DNA from: an uncultured Clostridia bacterium | GTDB lineage: Bacteria; Bacillota; Clostridia; Christensenellales; Aristaeellaceae | Direction: 5' to 3' | DNA: 32,922 bases | NCBI GenBank assembly: GCA_934636425.1 | Contig: CAKUAV010000015.1 | Coordinates: forward strand, 1 to 32,922 | Shown here: piece after piece, positions 14,052 through 22,796 of the stretch | Numbering within the stretch: position 1 is the first letter of the stretch | How the letters are laid out: each line of letters opens with the position of its first letter | The notes under the pieces: generated by a model | Told to the model about the DNA's origin: nothing | Databases searched by the model: none | The model's input: only the letters and a program-made list of their open reading frames with translations | Made by a program: the position numbers and the translations under genes

Positions 14052-14582
14052 ATGAAATCGATGGCGGCGCGCAAGCTGGTTTTCGCGGCGTTTTTTCTGG
14101 CGCTGACAATGGTGCTGCCCTTTCTGACCGCCCGCATTCCCCGGTATGGCCGGGCGCTCTGCCCGATGCACATCCCGGTGCTGCTGTGCGGCTTTGCGTG
14201 CGGGCCGATCTGTGCCATGGCGGTGGGATTTATCGCGCCGCCGCTGCGCTTTGCGCTCTTCGGCGCGCCGACGCTCTTTCCGACGGGCGCGGGCATGGCG
14301 TTCGAGCTGCTGACATACGGCCTGGCGGCGGGGCTGTGCTATGAGCGTCTGCCGCGCAGGAAGATCAATATCTATGCGTCGCTGCTGACCGCCATGGTCG
14401 CGGGCCGTCTGGTGTGGGGCGCGGCGCGCTTTGTGATGGGCGCGCTTCAGGGGGAGGAGTTCGGCTTTGCAGCGTTCTGGGCGGGCGCTGCGGCCGGAAG
14501 CGTGCCGGGCATAATCGTACACATCGCGCTGATTCCGCCGCTGGTCATGGCGCTGGAAAGGGCGAAGCTGACCATAAAATAG
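14052..14582 (+). CDS. ECF transporter S component, substrate unknown
   Basis: The 176-residue membrane protein has about five or six helices and the signature PMHIPVLLCGFACGPICAMA near residues 38-57, then FGAPTLFPTGAGMAFELLTYG. These place it in the general ECF S-component family (PF12822-type). It captures a vitamin or vitamin precursor and must borrow an A-A'-T module from elsewhere, since none is adjacent apart from the dedicated B12-type module upstream. Start ATG 14052 has GGGGGATGG as ribosome-binding site. Ligand cannot be named; pantothenate, thiamin precursors and others are all possible for this group. Confidence 0.8.
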   Translation: MKSMAARKLVFAAFFLALTMVLPFLTARIPRYGRALCPMHIPVLLCGFACGPICAMAVGFIAPPLRFALFGAPTLFPTGAGMAFELLTYGLAAGLCYERLPRRKINIYASLLTAMVAGRLVWGAARFVMGALQGEEFGFAAFWAGAAAGSVPGIIVHIALIPPLVMALERAKLTIK

Positions 14583-14596
14583 CCGACTGTGAAAGG

Positions 14597-14630
14597 GCGG
14601 CGCTCCCCATGCTTTTGCGGGAAGCGCCGC
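14597..14630 (+). terminator. Hairpin after the orphan S component (weak terminator)
   Basis: GCGGCGCT and AGCGCCGC pair, extended by CCC/GGG after one mismatch. The same hairpin sequence recurs in stronger form at 15062-15096. No T-tract follows, so termination here is doubtful. Confidence 0.4.
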
Positions 14631-14705
14631 TCAGCTTGTCAAAAAAGGTCTTAACAGGCTGATGAACGGAGATGCAAGCGCTCTGCCGCGCGCCCCTCTC
14701 CAGTT

Positions 14706-14842
14706 CCTGCTCTGGGAAATGGGATTTTCCGCTGCAAAAATCGTCCCGCCACGCCCGTACACGCCGCCGAACACGATTGAAAATTCGCGAGGGCTTCGAT
14801 CCTTTCGAGCTCGCCGAAGGTTTTTCGACAGTCTGGGACGGG
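14706..14842 (+). repeat. Structured dispersed repeat, copy B (5'-truncated)
   Basis: It begins at the GCTCTGG block and lacks the head present in copies A and C. It keeps GGAAATGGGATTTTCC, AATCGTCCCG with CGAACACGATT, and GCGAG pairing with CTCGC before AAGGTTTTTCG (T-run 14821-14825). The last bases lead directly into copy C. Confidence 0.65.
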
Positions 14843-15050
14843 AGGGCAAGCTCCCCCGCCACAGCCATCTCTATCAGTTTTTGATGAAATCTTTCAGATT
14901 TCCGGGCGCAAAAACTGCAAGGAAACGATTTTTGCTCTGGAAAATGAGATTTTCCTCCGCAAAAATCGTCCCGCGCCCGCCGTACACGCCGCCGGGCACG
15001 ATTAAAAGCTCGAGAGAGCTCCGGCCCTCTCGAGCTCTCCAAGGTTTTTT
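14833..15050 (+). repeat. Structured dispersed repeat, copy C (full length)
   Basis: This copy has the head (GGGAGGGC..GCTCCCCCGCC), TGAAATCTTTC, then GCAAAAA pairing with TTTTTGC, GGAAAATGAGATTTTCC, AATCGTCCCG with CCGGGCACGATT, and a perfect 10-bp AGCTCGAGAG/CTCTCGAGCT hairpin (15008-15017/15027-15036). A TTTTTT run follows at 15044-15050. Compared with copy A, stem lengths change on both sides together (AAAA/TTTT against AAAAA/TTTTT), which points to selection for structure. Confidence 0.7.
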
Positions 15051-15061
15051 CGACAGTCCAG

Positions 15062-15111
15062 GCGGCGCTTCCTCACGCTTTTGCGGGAAGCGCCGCTGTT
15101 TTTGCGTTTTT
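15062..15111 (+). terminator. Rho-independent terminator before the convergent HAD gene
   Basis: A perfect 11-bp stem (GCGGCGCTTCC 15062-15072 with GGAAGCGCCGC 15086-15096) is followed by TGTTTTTGCGTTTTT. It closes plus-strand transcription from the S-component side. Confidence 0.85.
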
Positions 15112-15148
15112 AAGCGAATGCGAGCGCGCGGGGCGGCTGAAATCGTTC

Positions 15149-15979
15149 CTATTGCTCCAGCGCCTGCATGGCGGAGGCGGCGCGGATCTTTTCGATGACG
15201 GCCTGAACGATCTTTTCGAGCGGCTCTGCGGCCTGATAGTCGGCGGGCGCGATGAAGTTGACGCGGTTGAAAGCGCGCAGCTCGCGCGCCAATTTGTCGC
15301 CCTGCGCGGGATCATAGACGGCGATCGACTGGCCGCCGTGCGACTTGACCAGCTTCATGCAGGGCACGTCGGTCAGGCCGTCGCCGATGTAGATCATGTT
15401 GACGAAGGGGACGGGGCGCTCGTTTTCGGGCGTAAACTGATTGAGGCGGACGGCGCTGCGGCTGTCTATGTCCAGCACGCCCTTGTTGATGCGGAAGAGG
15501 AACTGCGTCTTGGCGGTGTAATTGACGGCGAATTTCGGCCAGCGTATGGCGCCGTCCTCGCCGTACATGAACTCGCAGGCGTAGATTTTCTTGAAATGCG
15601 CCGCGATGGGCGTGCCCTCGATGATCTCGCGCACGCCCGAGGAGACGATGTAGTGCTGGATTTCGACGCCCCTGTCCGCGCCGAAGCGGCTGATGCGCTC
15701 AAACCAGCTCATGACGCCCGGAAAGAACTCCACGCCCGCGCCCAGCTTCTCAAAGGTTTCGCGCGTGACGCTCAGATTGCGCTTGCGGCTCTTTTCGACC
15801 ATCAGGTACATATAGGCGAGTATGTTGTCCATATGCTCGCGGTCGGTGAAATCGTTCACCTCGCGCCAGAAGGCCTCAGCCGTCATGCCCAGCGAGGGGA
15901 TGAAGCCGTATTCCTGCATATCCTTTGTGCACAGCGTCTTGTCGAAATCGTAGATCAGCGCGGCGACGGGCCTGTTCAT
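15149..15979 (-). CDS. HAD-superfamily hydrolase (phosphatase-like)
   Basis: The 276-residue protein has the three HAD motifs: DFDKT with D11 (nucleophile) and D13, SSG around S113-S114, and GDGLTD with D200 and D204 for magnesium. A helical cap lies between residues ~20 and 95. It resembles the phosphoserine-phosphatase-like branch of haloacid dehalogenase hydrolases that act on small phosphorylated metabolites. The substrate is unknown. A GGAGG site precedes the ATG, and an extended -10 promoter lies upstream. It stands alone on the minus strand, divergent from the polysaccharide operon. Confidence 0.85.
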   Translation of the reverse strand: MNRPVAALIYDFDKTLCTKDMQEYGFIPSLGMTAEAFWREVNDFTDREHMDNILAYMYLMVEKSRKRNLSVTRETFEKLGAGVEFFPGVMSWFERISRFGADRGVEIQHYIVSSGVREIIEGTPIAAHFKKIYACEFMYGEDGAIRWPKFAVNYTAKTQFLFRINKGVLDIDSRSAVRLNQFTPENERPVPFVNMIYIGDGLTDVPCMKLVKSHGGQSIAVYDPAQGDKLARELRAFNRVNFIAPADYQAAEPLEKIVQAVIEKIRAASAMQALEQ

Positions 15980-16026
15980 GCTTAAGTCCTCCTTCGGGCG
16001 AAGCGGGATGTTTTATTCATTTACAT

Positions 16027-16035
16027 ATTATAACA
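16027..16035 (-). promoter_or_regulatory. Extended -10 promoter of the HAD gene
   Basis: On the minus strand TGTTATAAT occurs (TG-n-TATAAT), a complete extended -10 element about 48-56 bp upstream of the start codon. No good -35 box is seen, which extended -10 promoters do not need. Confidence 0.55.
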
Positions 16036-16130
16036 GACGGAACGGGATGGATGTTTGTTCCCGGAAATAGTACAATGTATTATGGGGTTAAACTCACAAT
16101 ATGCACATATTAATTTCCCGGCAACCGGCA

Positions 16131-16159
16131 TTGACAGGGACAGGATAACATGATAGAAT
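16131..16159 (+). promoter_or_regulatory. SigA-type promoter of the polysaccharide operon
   Basis: A perfect TTGACA (16131-16136) and TAGAAT (16154-16159) are separated by 17 bp. It is the only clear promoter before a run of at least 16 closely packed genes that continues to the right edge. Confidence 0.8.
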
Positions 16160-16231
16160 AGAAACGTATGATTATATGAATCTGCAATGTGAAAAATGCG
16201 CATTCAGCGACAAAGGAGCGGCAAATTTGCC

Positions 16232-16999
16232 ATGGAAAAGGGTATCAAAAAATATATGCCTCTGCTGCATGAACTGGTCAAGAGAGATTTGAAGCTGAAG
16301 TATCGCAGGAGCGTGCTGGGCTATCTGTGGAGCCTGCTCAATCCGCTTCTGATGATGCTGATCATGACGATTGTCTTTTCCTATATGTTCCGGTTCGATA
16401 TTCCCAATTATCCGCTCTATCTGATCTGCGGCCAGACGCTGTTCAACTTCTTCAATGAATCGACCAGCATGGCGATGTATTCGGTGATTCAAAACGGGCT
16501 TTTGATCAAGAAGGTCTATGTTCCCAAGTATATTTTCCCGATTTCCAAGGTCATTTCGAGCTTTGTGACCATGTCGTTCAGCCTTGTGGCCATATTGATC
16601 GTCATGCTCGTGACAAGGACGGCGTTTCATCTGTCCATGCTCCTGTTCTGGGCGCCGCTTCTGATGCTGCTGATCTTTTCGTGCGGCGTGGGCATGATTC
16701 TCTCGGCGCTGGCTGTGCAGTTCCGGGATGTGACGCATCTCTACGGCGTATTGACGATGGCATGGATGTATCTGACGCCGATTTTCTATCCGATTTCCGC
16801 TGTGCCCGAGGGCGTGAGCGCGTTCATCACGGCCAATCCGCTGTATATGTACATTACGATATTCCGCGATCTTGTGCTCTTTGGCACGGTGCCGGCGGCC
16901 TCTGAGTGGCTGACCGGCCTGGCGGTGGCGCTGGCGATGATGGCGGTGGGCGCTCTGATTTTCCGCAAAATGCAGCGCAATTTTATCCTCTACATCTAA
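16232..16999 (+). CDS. Polysaccharide ABC exporter permease (Wzm/TagG type)
   Basis: The 255-residue protein is an ABC-2 type permease with six hydrophobic helices. The N-terminal amphipathic ELVKRDLKLKYRRSVLGYLW leads into the first helix, as is standard in Wzm, TagG and RfbA exporters of lipid-linked polymers. It forms the membrane channel that moves a finished polyprenyl-diphosphate glycan out of the cell. Start ATG 16232 has AAAGGAG 13 bases upstream. It is the first gene of the operon and lies 20 bp before its ATPase partner. A whole-polymer export route implies that the backbone is completed in the cytoplasm. Confidence 0.92.
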   Translation: MEKGIKKYMPLLHELVKRDLKLKYRRSVLGYLWSLLNPLLMMLIMTIVFSYMFRFDIPNYPLYLICGQTLFNFFNESTSMAMYSVIQNGLLIKKVYVPKYIFPISKVISSFVTMSFSLVAILIVMLVTRTAFHLSMLLFWAPLLMLLIFSCGVGMILSALAVQFRDVTHLYGVLTMAWMYLTPIFYPISAVPEGVSAFITANPLYMYITIFRDLVLFGTVPAASEWLTGLAVALAMMAVGALIFRKMQRNFILYI

Positions 17000-17019
17000 A
17001 ACATGGCTGGGAGAAACAT

Positions 17020-17760
17020 ATGGAGCATGTGATCGAAATTCAGGATGTGTCGGTGCGCTTTAATCTGGAGCAGGAAAAGACCGACACGATCAAGGAATAT
17101 GTGCTGAAGATGGTTCAGCGCAAGCTGAAATTTAATGAGTTTTATGCGCTTAGAAATGTGAGCTTTTCCGTCAAAAGAGGGGAGGCCGTGGCGCTGATCG
17201 GCGTGAACGGCAGCGGCAAGAGCACAATGCTCAAGGTCATTGCCGGCGTGCTCCAGCCCACAATCGGCAGGGCGCGCGTGCACGGCGGCATTGCGCCGCT
17301 GATCGAGCTGGGCGCGGGCTTTGACATGGATCTGACGGCGCGGGAGAATATCTATCTCAACGGCGCGGTTCTGGGCTATTCGCGCAGCTTTATCGACAAG
17401 AACTTCGACGAGATCGTCGCCTTTGCCGAGCTGGAGGATTTCATTGACGTGCCGGTCAAGAACTATTCCTCCGGCATGGTGGCGCGGCTGGGCTTTGCCA
17501 TTGCGACGCAGGTGCGCGCCGACATACTGATTGTGGACGAGATACTGGCGGTGGGCGATTTCATGTTCCAGCAGAAGTGCTACAGGCGCATGGAGGAGAT
17601 GCTCTCCGGCGGAACGACGCTTCTGTTCGTCTCGCACGACGCGGAGCAGGTAAAGAAGCTGTGCAGCCGCGCCATATGGCTCGACCACGGCCGTGTCATG
17701 GCCGACGGCAGGGCGGCGGATGTGTGCGAGGAATATCGGCGGGCGATTGAAGGAAGATAA
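17020..17760 (+). CDS. Polysaccharide ABC exporter ATPase (Wzt/TagH type)
   Basis: The 246-residue ATPase has Walker A GVNGSGKST at 61-69, signature YSSGMVARLGFA and Walker B ILIVDEILAVGD, with the DxxFQxKC-type stretch (FMFQQKCYRRM) typical of polysaccharide and teichoic acid exporters. It ends without the C-terminal carbohydrate-binding domain of long Wzt proteins, so export is probably not gated by recognition of a terminal cap. It pairs with the upstream permease. Confidence 0.93.
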   Translation: MEHVIEIQDVSVRFNLEQEKTDTIKEYVLKMVQRKLKFNEFYALRNVSFSVKRGEAVALIGVNGSGKSTMLKVIAGVLQPTIGRARVHGGIAPLIELGAGFDMDLTARENIYLNGAVLGYSRSFIDKNFDEIVAFAELEDFIDVPVKNYSSGMVARLGFAIATQVRADILIVDEILAVGDFMFQQKCYRRMEEMLSGGTTLLFVSHDAEQVKKLCSRAIWLDHGRVMADGRAADVCEEYRRAIEGR

Positions 17761-17776
17761 AAGGGGGATGTTTCTT

Positions 17777-19591
17777 ATGGAATTGCAGAAACTGAGATTT
17801 CCGGATCCGGAAACATGTATGCTTGACGAGCTGTTTTTCAGAATCAATGACAGCGAGAGGCGTTCCTGTGTGATTGACGAAGAGAATAAAATCCTTTTGT
17901 CGCAGGGAAGCAGCCTGTATATGGACACGCTCTTTAATTCCTTTTCGATTGAAAAATGGGTGAAGTATACCAGACTGTCCAATTTGAAGATTTGCTTTGA
18001 GTTTCAGGGGGAAGCGCAGTTTTCACTGATGCGGCGCTACATGATTGGCGACGATATGTTCATGGACAAGATCAAGACAAAGTATGTCTGCTGCTCTGAA
18101 AAAAGCACGATTGAGATAGACGTTCCCTGCGACGCCGATCAGAAGGGCATAGTCTTTTTGCAGATTGATTGCCTGGGAAAGCAGAATATCTTTTACGGCG
18201 GCGCTTATGTGACGGATGCGGATGAGGCGGCGCTCAATTCCGTCGATATTGCGATTGACATCTGCACGTTCAAGCGCGAAAAATATGTCGTCAACAACAT
18301 TGGGCTGTTGAAGCGGCGCATTATTGAGGATGACGCGAGCCCGGTCTGCGGGCATCTGGACATTTTTGTTTCCGACAATGGCAAGACGCTTGACACAGGC
18401 GCGCTGAACGGTGAGCATGTGCATATCTTCCCCAACAAAAATGCCGGCGGCGCGGGCGGATTTAGCCGGGGCATGATGGAGATTCTGGATGCGCAGAAGG
18501 GAAGGAAGCGTCCCTTTACGCATGTGCTCGTTATGGACGACGACGTGGTTATCAATCCGGACGCGATTGAAAGAACCTATCAGCTGCTGCGCTTTATGAA
18601 GCCGGAATATCACGGGAAGACGATTGCCGGCGCGATGATGCGTCTGGACAAGCGCAGCGTGCAGCATGAGTGCGGCGGCTATTGGGATGGCGACGAGGTG
18701 AAATCGGCGCATTCATGGCTTGACATGATCGACGTTAAGAACATTGTCAGAAATGAGCAGCTGGCAAACATCAATTTCAATGCCTGGTGGTACAGCTGCA
18801 TTCCGATCGAAAAGATCTCTGACGAGAATCTGCCGCTGCCGATTTTTATTCGCTTTGACGATGTGGAGTATGGCCTGCGGACTGGAAGCGACATCCTTTC
18901 GCTGAATGGCATATGCCTGTGGCATGAGCCGTTCGAATACAAGTATTCGGCTTCCATGGACTACTACCATATGCGCAATTCTCTCATTATCGATGCGTTT
19001 CATTGCCCGAAGTTTGACGGCAAAAAGGCTGTTCGGCACATGCGTCATGTCGTGCTGCAGAATCTCATGCGCTATCGCTATGCCAATGTTGAACTGATTT
19101 TCCGGGGCGTTGAGGATTTCTGCGCAGGCCCGAAGGCGCTCTTCTCGAAAGACGTTGAAGCGCTGCATAAGGAGATCATGGCGGCTTCTGATAAGTTTTT
19201 GCCGCTGGATCAGCTGGACGTCGACTTTAATGAAGAGACCTACAAAAAGAGCTTTGACTGGAAAGAAAATCCGCTGCACAGGAAGTTCAGGCTGATGACT
19301 GGAAATGGTCTTCTGCTTCCTGCGCGGGGTGATAATGTTGTCAACGCCGTCATCAATTCACCGCTGAACTTCTATCGGAAGAAGCGGGTGCTGAACTACG
19401 ATGTGCTGGGACATCGCGGCTTTGTTTCGCACAAGAGCGTCAAAAAGACCGTGGCGGCGCTGCGGAAGATGCTGGCGCTGTCGCGCAGGCTGGAGCGCGA
19501 CCATGCGCGGCTTTGCGAGGAATATCGCGCGGCGCGCGGGGAGATTACGTCAAGGGCATTTTGGAATAAGTATCTGGGGATACGGAAGTAG
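17777..19591 (+). CDS. GlfT2-like galactofuranosyltransferase (GT2 family)
   Basis: The 604-residue protein matches GlfT2-type enzymes, which polymerise galactofuranose from UDP-Galf. The N-terminal ~170 residues are beta-rich, like the GlfT2 jelly-roll domain. The GT-A domain follows, with FPNKNAGGAGGFSRGMME, the metal-binding DDD at 254-256 (VMDDDV), a D361-D362 pair in RFDDVEYG in the place of the catalytic base, and W382-H383 in WHEPF. The C-terminal part is helical. Start ATG 17777 is chosen for its spacing from AAGGGGG; ATG 17768 has none. The gene for UDP-galactopyranose mutase, which makes the donor, lies at the end of the window in the same operon, supporting the call. Confidence 0.85.
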   Translation: MELQKLRFPDPETCMLDELFFRINDSERRSCVIDEENKILLSQGSSLYMDTLFNSFSIEKWVKYTRLSNLKICFEFQGEAQFSLMRRYMIGDDMFMDKIKTKYVCCSEKSTIEIDVPCDADQKGIVFLQIDCLGKQNIFYGGAYVTDADEAALNSVDIAIDICTFKREKYVVNNIGLLKRRIIEDDASPVCGHLDIFVSDNGKTLDTGALNGEHVHIFPNKNAGGAGGFSRGMMEILDAQKGRKRPFTHVLVMDDDVVINPDAIERTYQLLRFMKPEYHGKTIAGAMMRLDKRSVQHECGGYWDGDEVKSAHSWLDMIDVKNIVRNEQLANINFNAWWYSCIPIEKISDENLPLPIFIRFDDVEYGLRTGSDILSLNGICLWHEPFEYKYSASMDYYHMRNSLIIDAFHCPKFDGKKAVRHMRHVVLQNLMRYRYANVELIFRGVEDFCAGPKALFSKDVEALHKEIMAASDKFLPLDQLDVDFNEETYKKSFDWKENPLHRKFRLMTGNGLLLPARGDNVVNAVINSPLNFYRKKRVLNYDVLGHRGFVSHKSVKKTVAALRKMLALSRRLERDHARLCEEYRAARGEITSRAFWNKYLGIRK

Positions 19592-19632
19592 ATCTGTTCG
19601 ATAAACGGAATAGGAAAGAGGATCTTATTTGT

Positions 19633-21291
19633 ATGCAGCAGGAAATGACCAATGGACAGCGTAAGTCTGGAAAAGGGCTGAATGTATTTCTGTTCGTTTG
19701 CGCGGCGGCTTCCGTCGTGGGGATGATTTTGTATGTGATGCTCTTTTCGAAATGGACGTATCACTCGGATTGTGCGGGGTATATGTTCCTTGCCCAGGAG
19801 CAATTAGCGCAGGGAAAGCTTTTCCCCGAAGGGTTTCATTATACGACGGAGATATTTGCTCTGTCGCCCAATCTGACGATGATTCCATGGCTGAAGCTGT
19901 TTACGAACAGGTATTTGATCCATGAGCTGGGAACAATCTGCTATGCGCTGATTTGTATAGCGTTTATCTGGTGCCTATTTTGGGACAATAAGCGCAGCGC
20001 GGCTCTGGCGACAATGCTCTTTGTCATTCCTTACAGCTATACATATAGGGATATGATGTTCTTTCAGGGGGCGTATCTTTTCGGTAATCTGGCGGTTCTC
20101 TGGAGTTTGATTGCGGTTAAGTGGCTGTTCAGATTGAAAAGGGAGACGAAGCCTGTCCTGAAGGTGGCGGCCTGGATTGTGTTTGCAGCCGTTATGCTGC
20201 TGATCAACTGGTATTCCATACGGAACTATCTGCAGATTACTCTGCCGCTGCTGGGCGCTCTTTTGGTGCTCATTCTGGTGCGGCGCGGCGGTCGGGTGAT
20301 TGAATGGCTCGATGAACCGAAGATATTGATCATCGCGGCGTTTACGGTTGTGCTGGCGTTTATCAGCCTGAATATTTACAGCTCGCTGTGCGCGTCCATT
20401 GGGTTCGACAATGGAACTACAGTGCGCGGCGGATTGGTCGGCGCTGGCGATATTATTCCGAATATTCAGAAGGCGATTGCGAACATTCTGGCGCTTTACG
20501 GGGTTTGCGATACGTCGAGTCTGTTCTCTATTCAAACGATTTGCGTCTGCGCGATTCTGGCCTATCTGTTCATCAGCTTTATCGTTATGCCGATTATGTT
20601 GGTGAAAAATTTCAAAAAGATAGAAGATCCGTTTGCGCAGCTTTTGAGCGCGTTTGCGTTCATAGAGACGTTCCTGACGCTTTTTATGATGGTCTTCTGT
20701 AACTACAATATTGACCGCTATTTCCTGCCGGTTCATTTTACGCAGCTTTTGCTGTACGCCTGGTTTGCGGTCGAGCTGGTTAAGAAGAGAAAGGCAACGT
20801 TTGGATACTGGCCGATTACGCTGACGCTTTGCCTTGCAGTGCTGGTGAATGGATCGTATTTTAAGGCGATTCCGGAGTATTGGTACAATCAGCCGCTCAG
20901 TCAGATGATCATGCATCCGGCCATAGAAAATGATCTGGAGGAGTTTTTTGACGAGCATGATCTGGACTATGGTTATGCGACATTCTGGCATGCCTATCAG
21001 AACATGGCTATGATTAATGACAAGGTGACGATTGTTGCCTATGACCAGGGCAGTCCTACGACGCCGTACTTTTTTGACGACAATGATCGGCAGAATCCTA
21101 ACTACTATGCGATTTCTGAAAAATATTACGACGTTGAAGCGCATCCCGGGCGTTGCTTTGTGCTGGTTTATCCCGGTGAAACAATTCCGGACGCGTATTA
21201 CGAACTGGCCAACGAGACGATTGTGCGGGATGACTTTACCTGCCTGATTTACGATTATAATATTCATCTTTATCCTGAATTGACGAAATGA
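19633..21291 (+). CDS. Multi-pass membrane protein, probable GT-C glycosyltransferase
   Basis: The 552-residue protein has about ten or eleven transmembrane helices between residues 16 and 410 and a soluble C-terminal domain of ~130 residues. The first outer loop contains WTYHSDCAGY with D46, where GT-C enzymes place the catalytic acid. No family name is certain. GT-C enzymes use polyprenyl-phosphate sugars as donors and act outside the membrane, as ArnT does. The ArnC-like donor synthase and the ArnE/F-like flippase pair encoded three genes downstream would supply such a donor. Bases here are clearly richer in A and T than in the neighbouring aminotransferase gene. Alternatively it could be a ligase or an O-acetyl or polymer-modifying membrane enzyme. 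Confidence 0.7.
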   Translation: MQQEMTNGQRKSGKGLNVFLFVCAAASVVGMILYVMLFSKWTYHSDCAGYMFLAQEQLAQGKLFPEGFHYTTEIFALSPNLTMIPWLKLFTNRYLIHELGTICYALICIAFIWCLFWDNKRSAALATMLFVIPYSYTYRDMMFFQGAYLFGNLAVLWSLIAVKWLFRLKRETKPVLKVAAWIVFAAVMLLINWYSIRNYLQITLPLLGALLVLILVRRGGRVIEWLDEPKILIIAAFTVVLAFISLNIYSSLCASIGFDNGTTVRGGLVGAGDIIPNIQKAIANILALYGVCDTSSLFSIQTICVCAILAYLFISFIVMPIMLVKNFKKIEDPFAQLLSAFAFIETFLTLFMMVFCNYNIDRYFLPVHFTQLLLYAWFAVELVKKRKATFGYWPITLTLCLAVLVNGSYFKAIPEYWYNQPLSQMIMHPAIENDLEEFFDEHDLDYGYATFWHAYQNMAMINDKVTIVAYDQGSPTTPYFFDDNDRQNPNYYAISEKYYDVEAHPGRCFVLVYPGETIPDAYYELANETIVRDDFTCLIYDYNIHLYPELTK

Positions 21292-21309
21292 TGAAAGCGA
21301 GGCATATAT

Positions 21310-22446
21310 ATGATCAGCTTTAACATCCCTCCCTATGTGGGGACGGAACTGGACTACGTGAAGCGGGCGGTGGAAAGCCACAAGATCTGCGGCGACGGCC
21401 AGTTTACGAAGAAGTGCGATGCGTGGATGGAGGAGCGCTTCCATGCGCAGAAGGTGCTTTTGACCACCAGCGGCACCACGGCGCTGGATATGGCGGCGCT
21501 TCTGTGCGACCTGCAGCCCGGGGATGAGGTGATTCTGCCCAGCTTTACGTTCTCCAGTACGGCCACGTCCGCCGTTCTGGCCGGGGCGAAGCTGGTGTTT
21601 GTGGACATTCGTCCGGACACCATGAACATTGACGAGACCAAGATCGAGGCGGCCATCACCGACCGCACCCGCGTCATCATCGCGGTGCACTATGCCGGCG
21701 TGGCCTGCGAGATGGATACCATCATGGATATCGCCCGCCGCCACAACCTGAAGGTCATCGAGGACGCGGCGCAGGGCGTTATGAGCAGCTACAAGGGCAA
21801 GGCGTTGGGCACCATCGGCGATTTCGGCTGCTACTCCTTCCACGAGACGAAAAACTACTCCATGGGCGAGGGCGGCGCGCTGGTGATCAACGACGCGGCC
21901 TACAACGAGAAGGCTGAGATTCTGCGGGAAAAGGGCACCAATCGCTCCCGATTCCTGCGCGGTCAGGTGGACAAGTACACCTGGGTGTCCTTCGGCGACA
22001 GCTATCTGCCCAGCGAGCTGAACGCGGCCTATCTGTGGGGTCAGCTGGAGAAGGCGGACGAGATCAACGAAAATCGCCTGGCCACATGGCGGGCGTATGA
22101 CGCGGCGCTTCAGCCGCTGAAGGCGGCGGGCAAGCTGGAGCTGCCCACAGTTCCCGAGGGCTGCGTGCACAACGCGCATATGTATTACGTCAAGTGCAGG
22201 GATTTGGAGGAGCGCACGGCGTTCATCGCCTATCTGAAGGAGCATGGCGTGGGTTCCGCGTTCCACTATGTGCCGCTGCATTCCGCGCCGGCGGGGCTGA
22301 AGTTTGGCCGGTTCGCGGGCAAAGACGTTTACACCACGAAGGAGAGCGACCGGCTGGTGCGCCTGCCCATGTATTATGGGCTGACGGAGGAGGACAGAAA
22401 CAAGGTTTGCGCGGTGGTGCATAACTTCTTTCTGGAGCAGAAATGA
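21310..22446 (+). CDS. wecE: dTDP-4-amino-4,6-dideoxygalactose transaminase (WecE/RffA type)
   Basis: The 378-residue PLP enzyme belongs to the DegT/DnrJ/EryC1/StrS aminotransferases. K181 in SFHETKNYSMGEGG is the PLP lysine, and SGTTALDMAALL, SFTFSSTATSAVLAGA and VIEDAAQGV line the cofactor site. The FNIPPYVGTELDYV start and the KGTNRSRFLRGQVDKYTW block are typical of WecE, which converts dTDP-4-keto-6-deoxyglucose to dTDP-4-amino-4,6-dideoxygalactose. The substrate is provided by RmlA and RmlB, encoded in the same operon. No RmlC/RmlD is seen here, so dTDP-rhamnose is less likely as the operon's product. It overlaps the next gene by 4 bp (ATGA). Confidence 0.88.
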   Translation: MISFNIPPYVGTELDYVKRAVESHKICGDGQFTKKCDAWMEERFHAQKVLLTTSGTTALDMAALLCDLQPGDEVILPSFTFSSTATSAVLAGAKLVFVDIRPDTMNIDETKIEAAITDRTRVIIAVHYAGVACEMDTIMDIARRHNLKVIEDAAQGVMSSYKGKALGTIGDFGCYSFHETKNYSMGEGGALVINDAAYNEKAEILREKGTNRSRFLRGQVDKYTWVSFGDSYLPSELNAAYLWGQLEKADEINENRLATWRAYDAALQPLKAAGKLELPTVPEGCVHNAHMYYVKCRDLEERTAFIAYLKEHGVGSAFHYVPLHSAPAGLKFGRFAGKDVYTTKESDRLVRLPMYYGLTEEDRNKVCAVVHNFFLEQK

Positions 22447-22796
22447 AAACGAATTTCCGTAAATGGATGAGCTTTGCGGGGCTTCAGGCGGCGGTGCTGC
22501 TGTTCTCTGCAACAGGCATCCTTACAAAGCTGGCGTCGAAAGAGGCGTTTCTTTCGATGCGCTTTCTGCTGCTATACGGCGGAGCGGTGCTTTTGATGGT
22601 GGTATATGCCTTTTTGTGGCAGCAGTTTTTGAAGATATTGCCGCTGAATACGGCCTATGCGGGCAAGAGCATGTCGACCGTGTGGACAATTCTTTTTGGC
22701 GTGACGGTATTTCATGAGCAGATTTCCATTGGAATGATTGTGGGCGCGGCGATTATTATTGCAGGCGTGTATTTGGTGGTGACGGCCGATGAGTGA
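22443..22796 (+). CDS. Small multidrug-resistance-like membrane protein, ArnE/F-like subunit 1
   Basis: The 117-residue protein has four transmembrane helices, the size of one SMR/half-EamA unit. It lacks the conserved Glu of drug-exporting EmrE in helix 1, as do sugar-lipid flippase subunits. The overlap with the next, equally small protein suggests a heterodimer like ArnE-ArnF, which flips undecaprenyl-phosphate amino sugar to the outer face. It overlaps the aminotransferase gene by 4 bp. The proposed role depends on context, because SMR folds are shared by many transporters. Confidence 0.7.
   Translation: MKTNFRKWMSFAGLQAAVLLFSATGILTKLASKEAFLSMRFLLLYGGAVLLMVVYAFLWQQFLKILPLNTAYAGKSMSTVWTILFGVTVFHEQISIGMIVGAAIIIAGVYLVVTADE

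Noticed and set aside
14592..14630. Strong terminator after the orphan S component
   Set aside because: A hairpin is present but has no T-tract; the better terminator is at 15062-15111.
19975..22512. 845-codon minus-strand open frame opposite the GT-C and wecE genes
   Set aside because: It runs across two real plus-strand genes and its translation is low in complexity and lacks family motifs.
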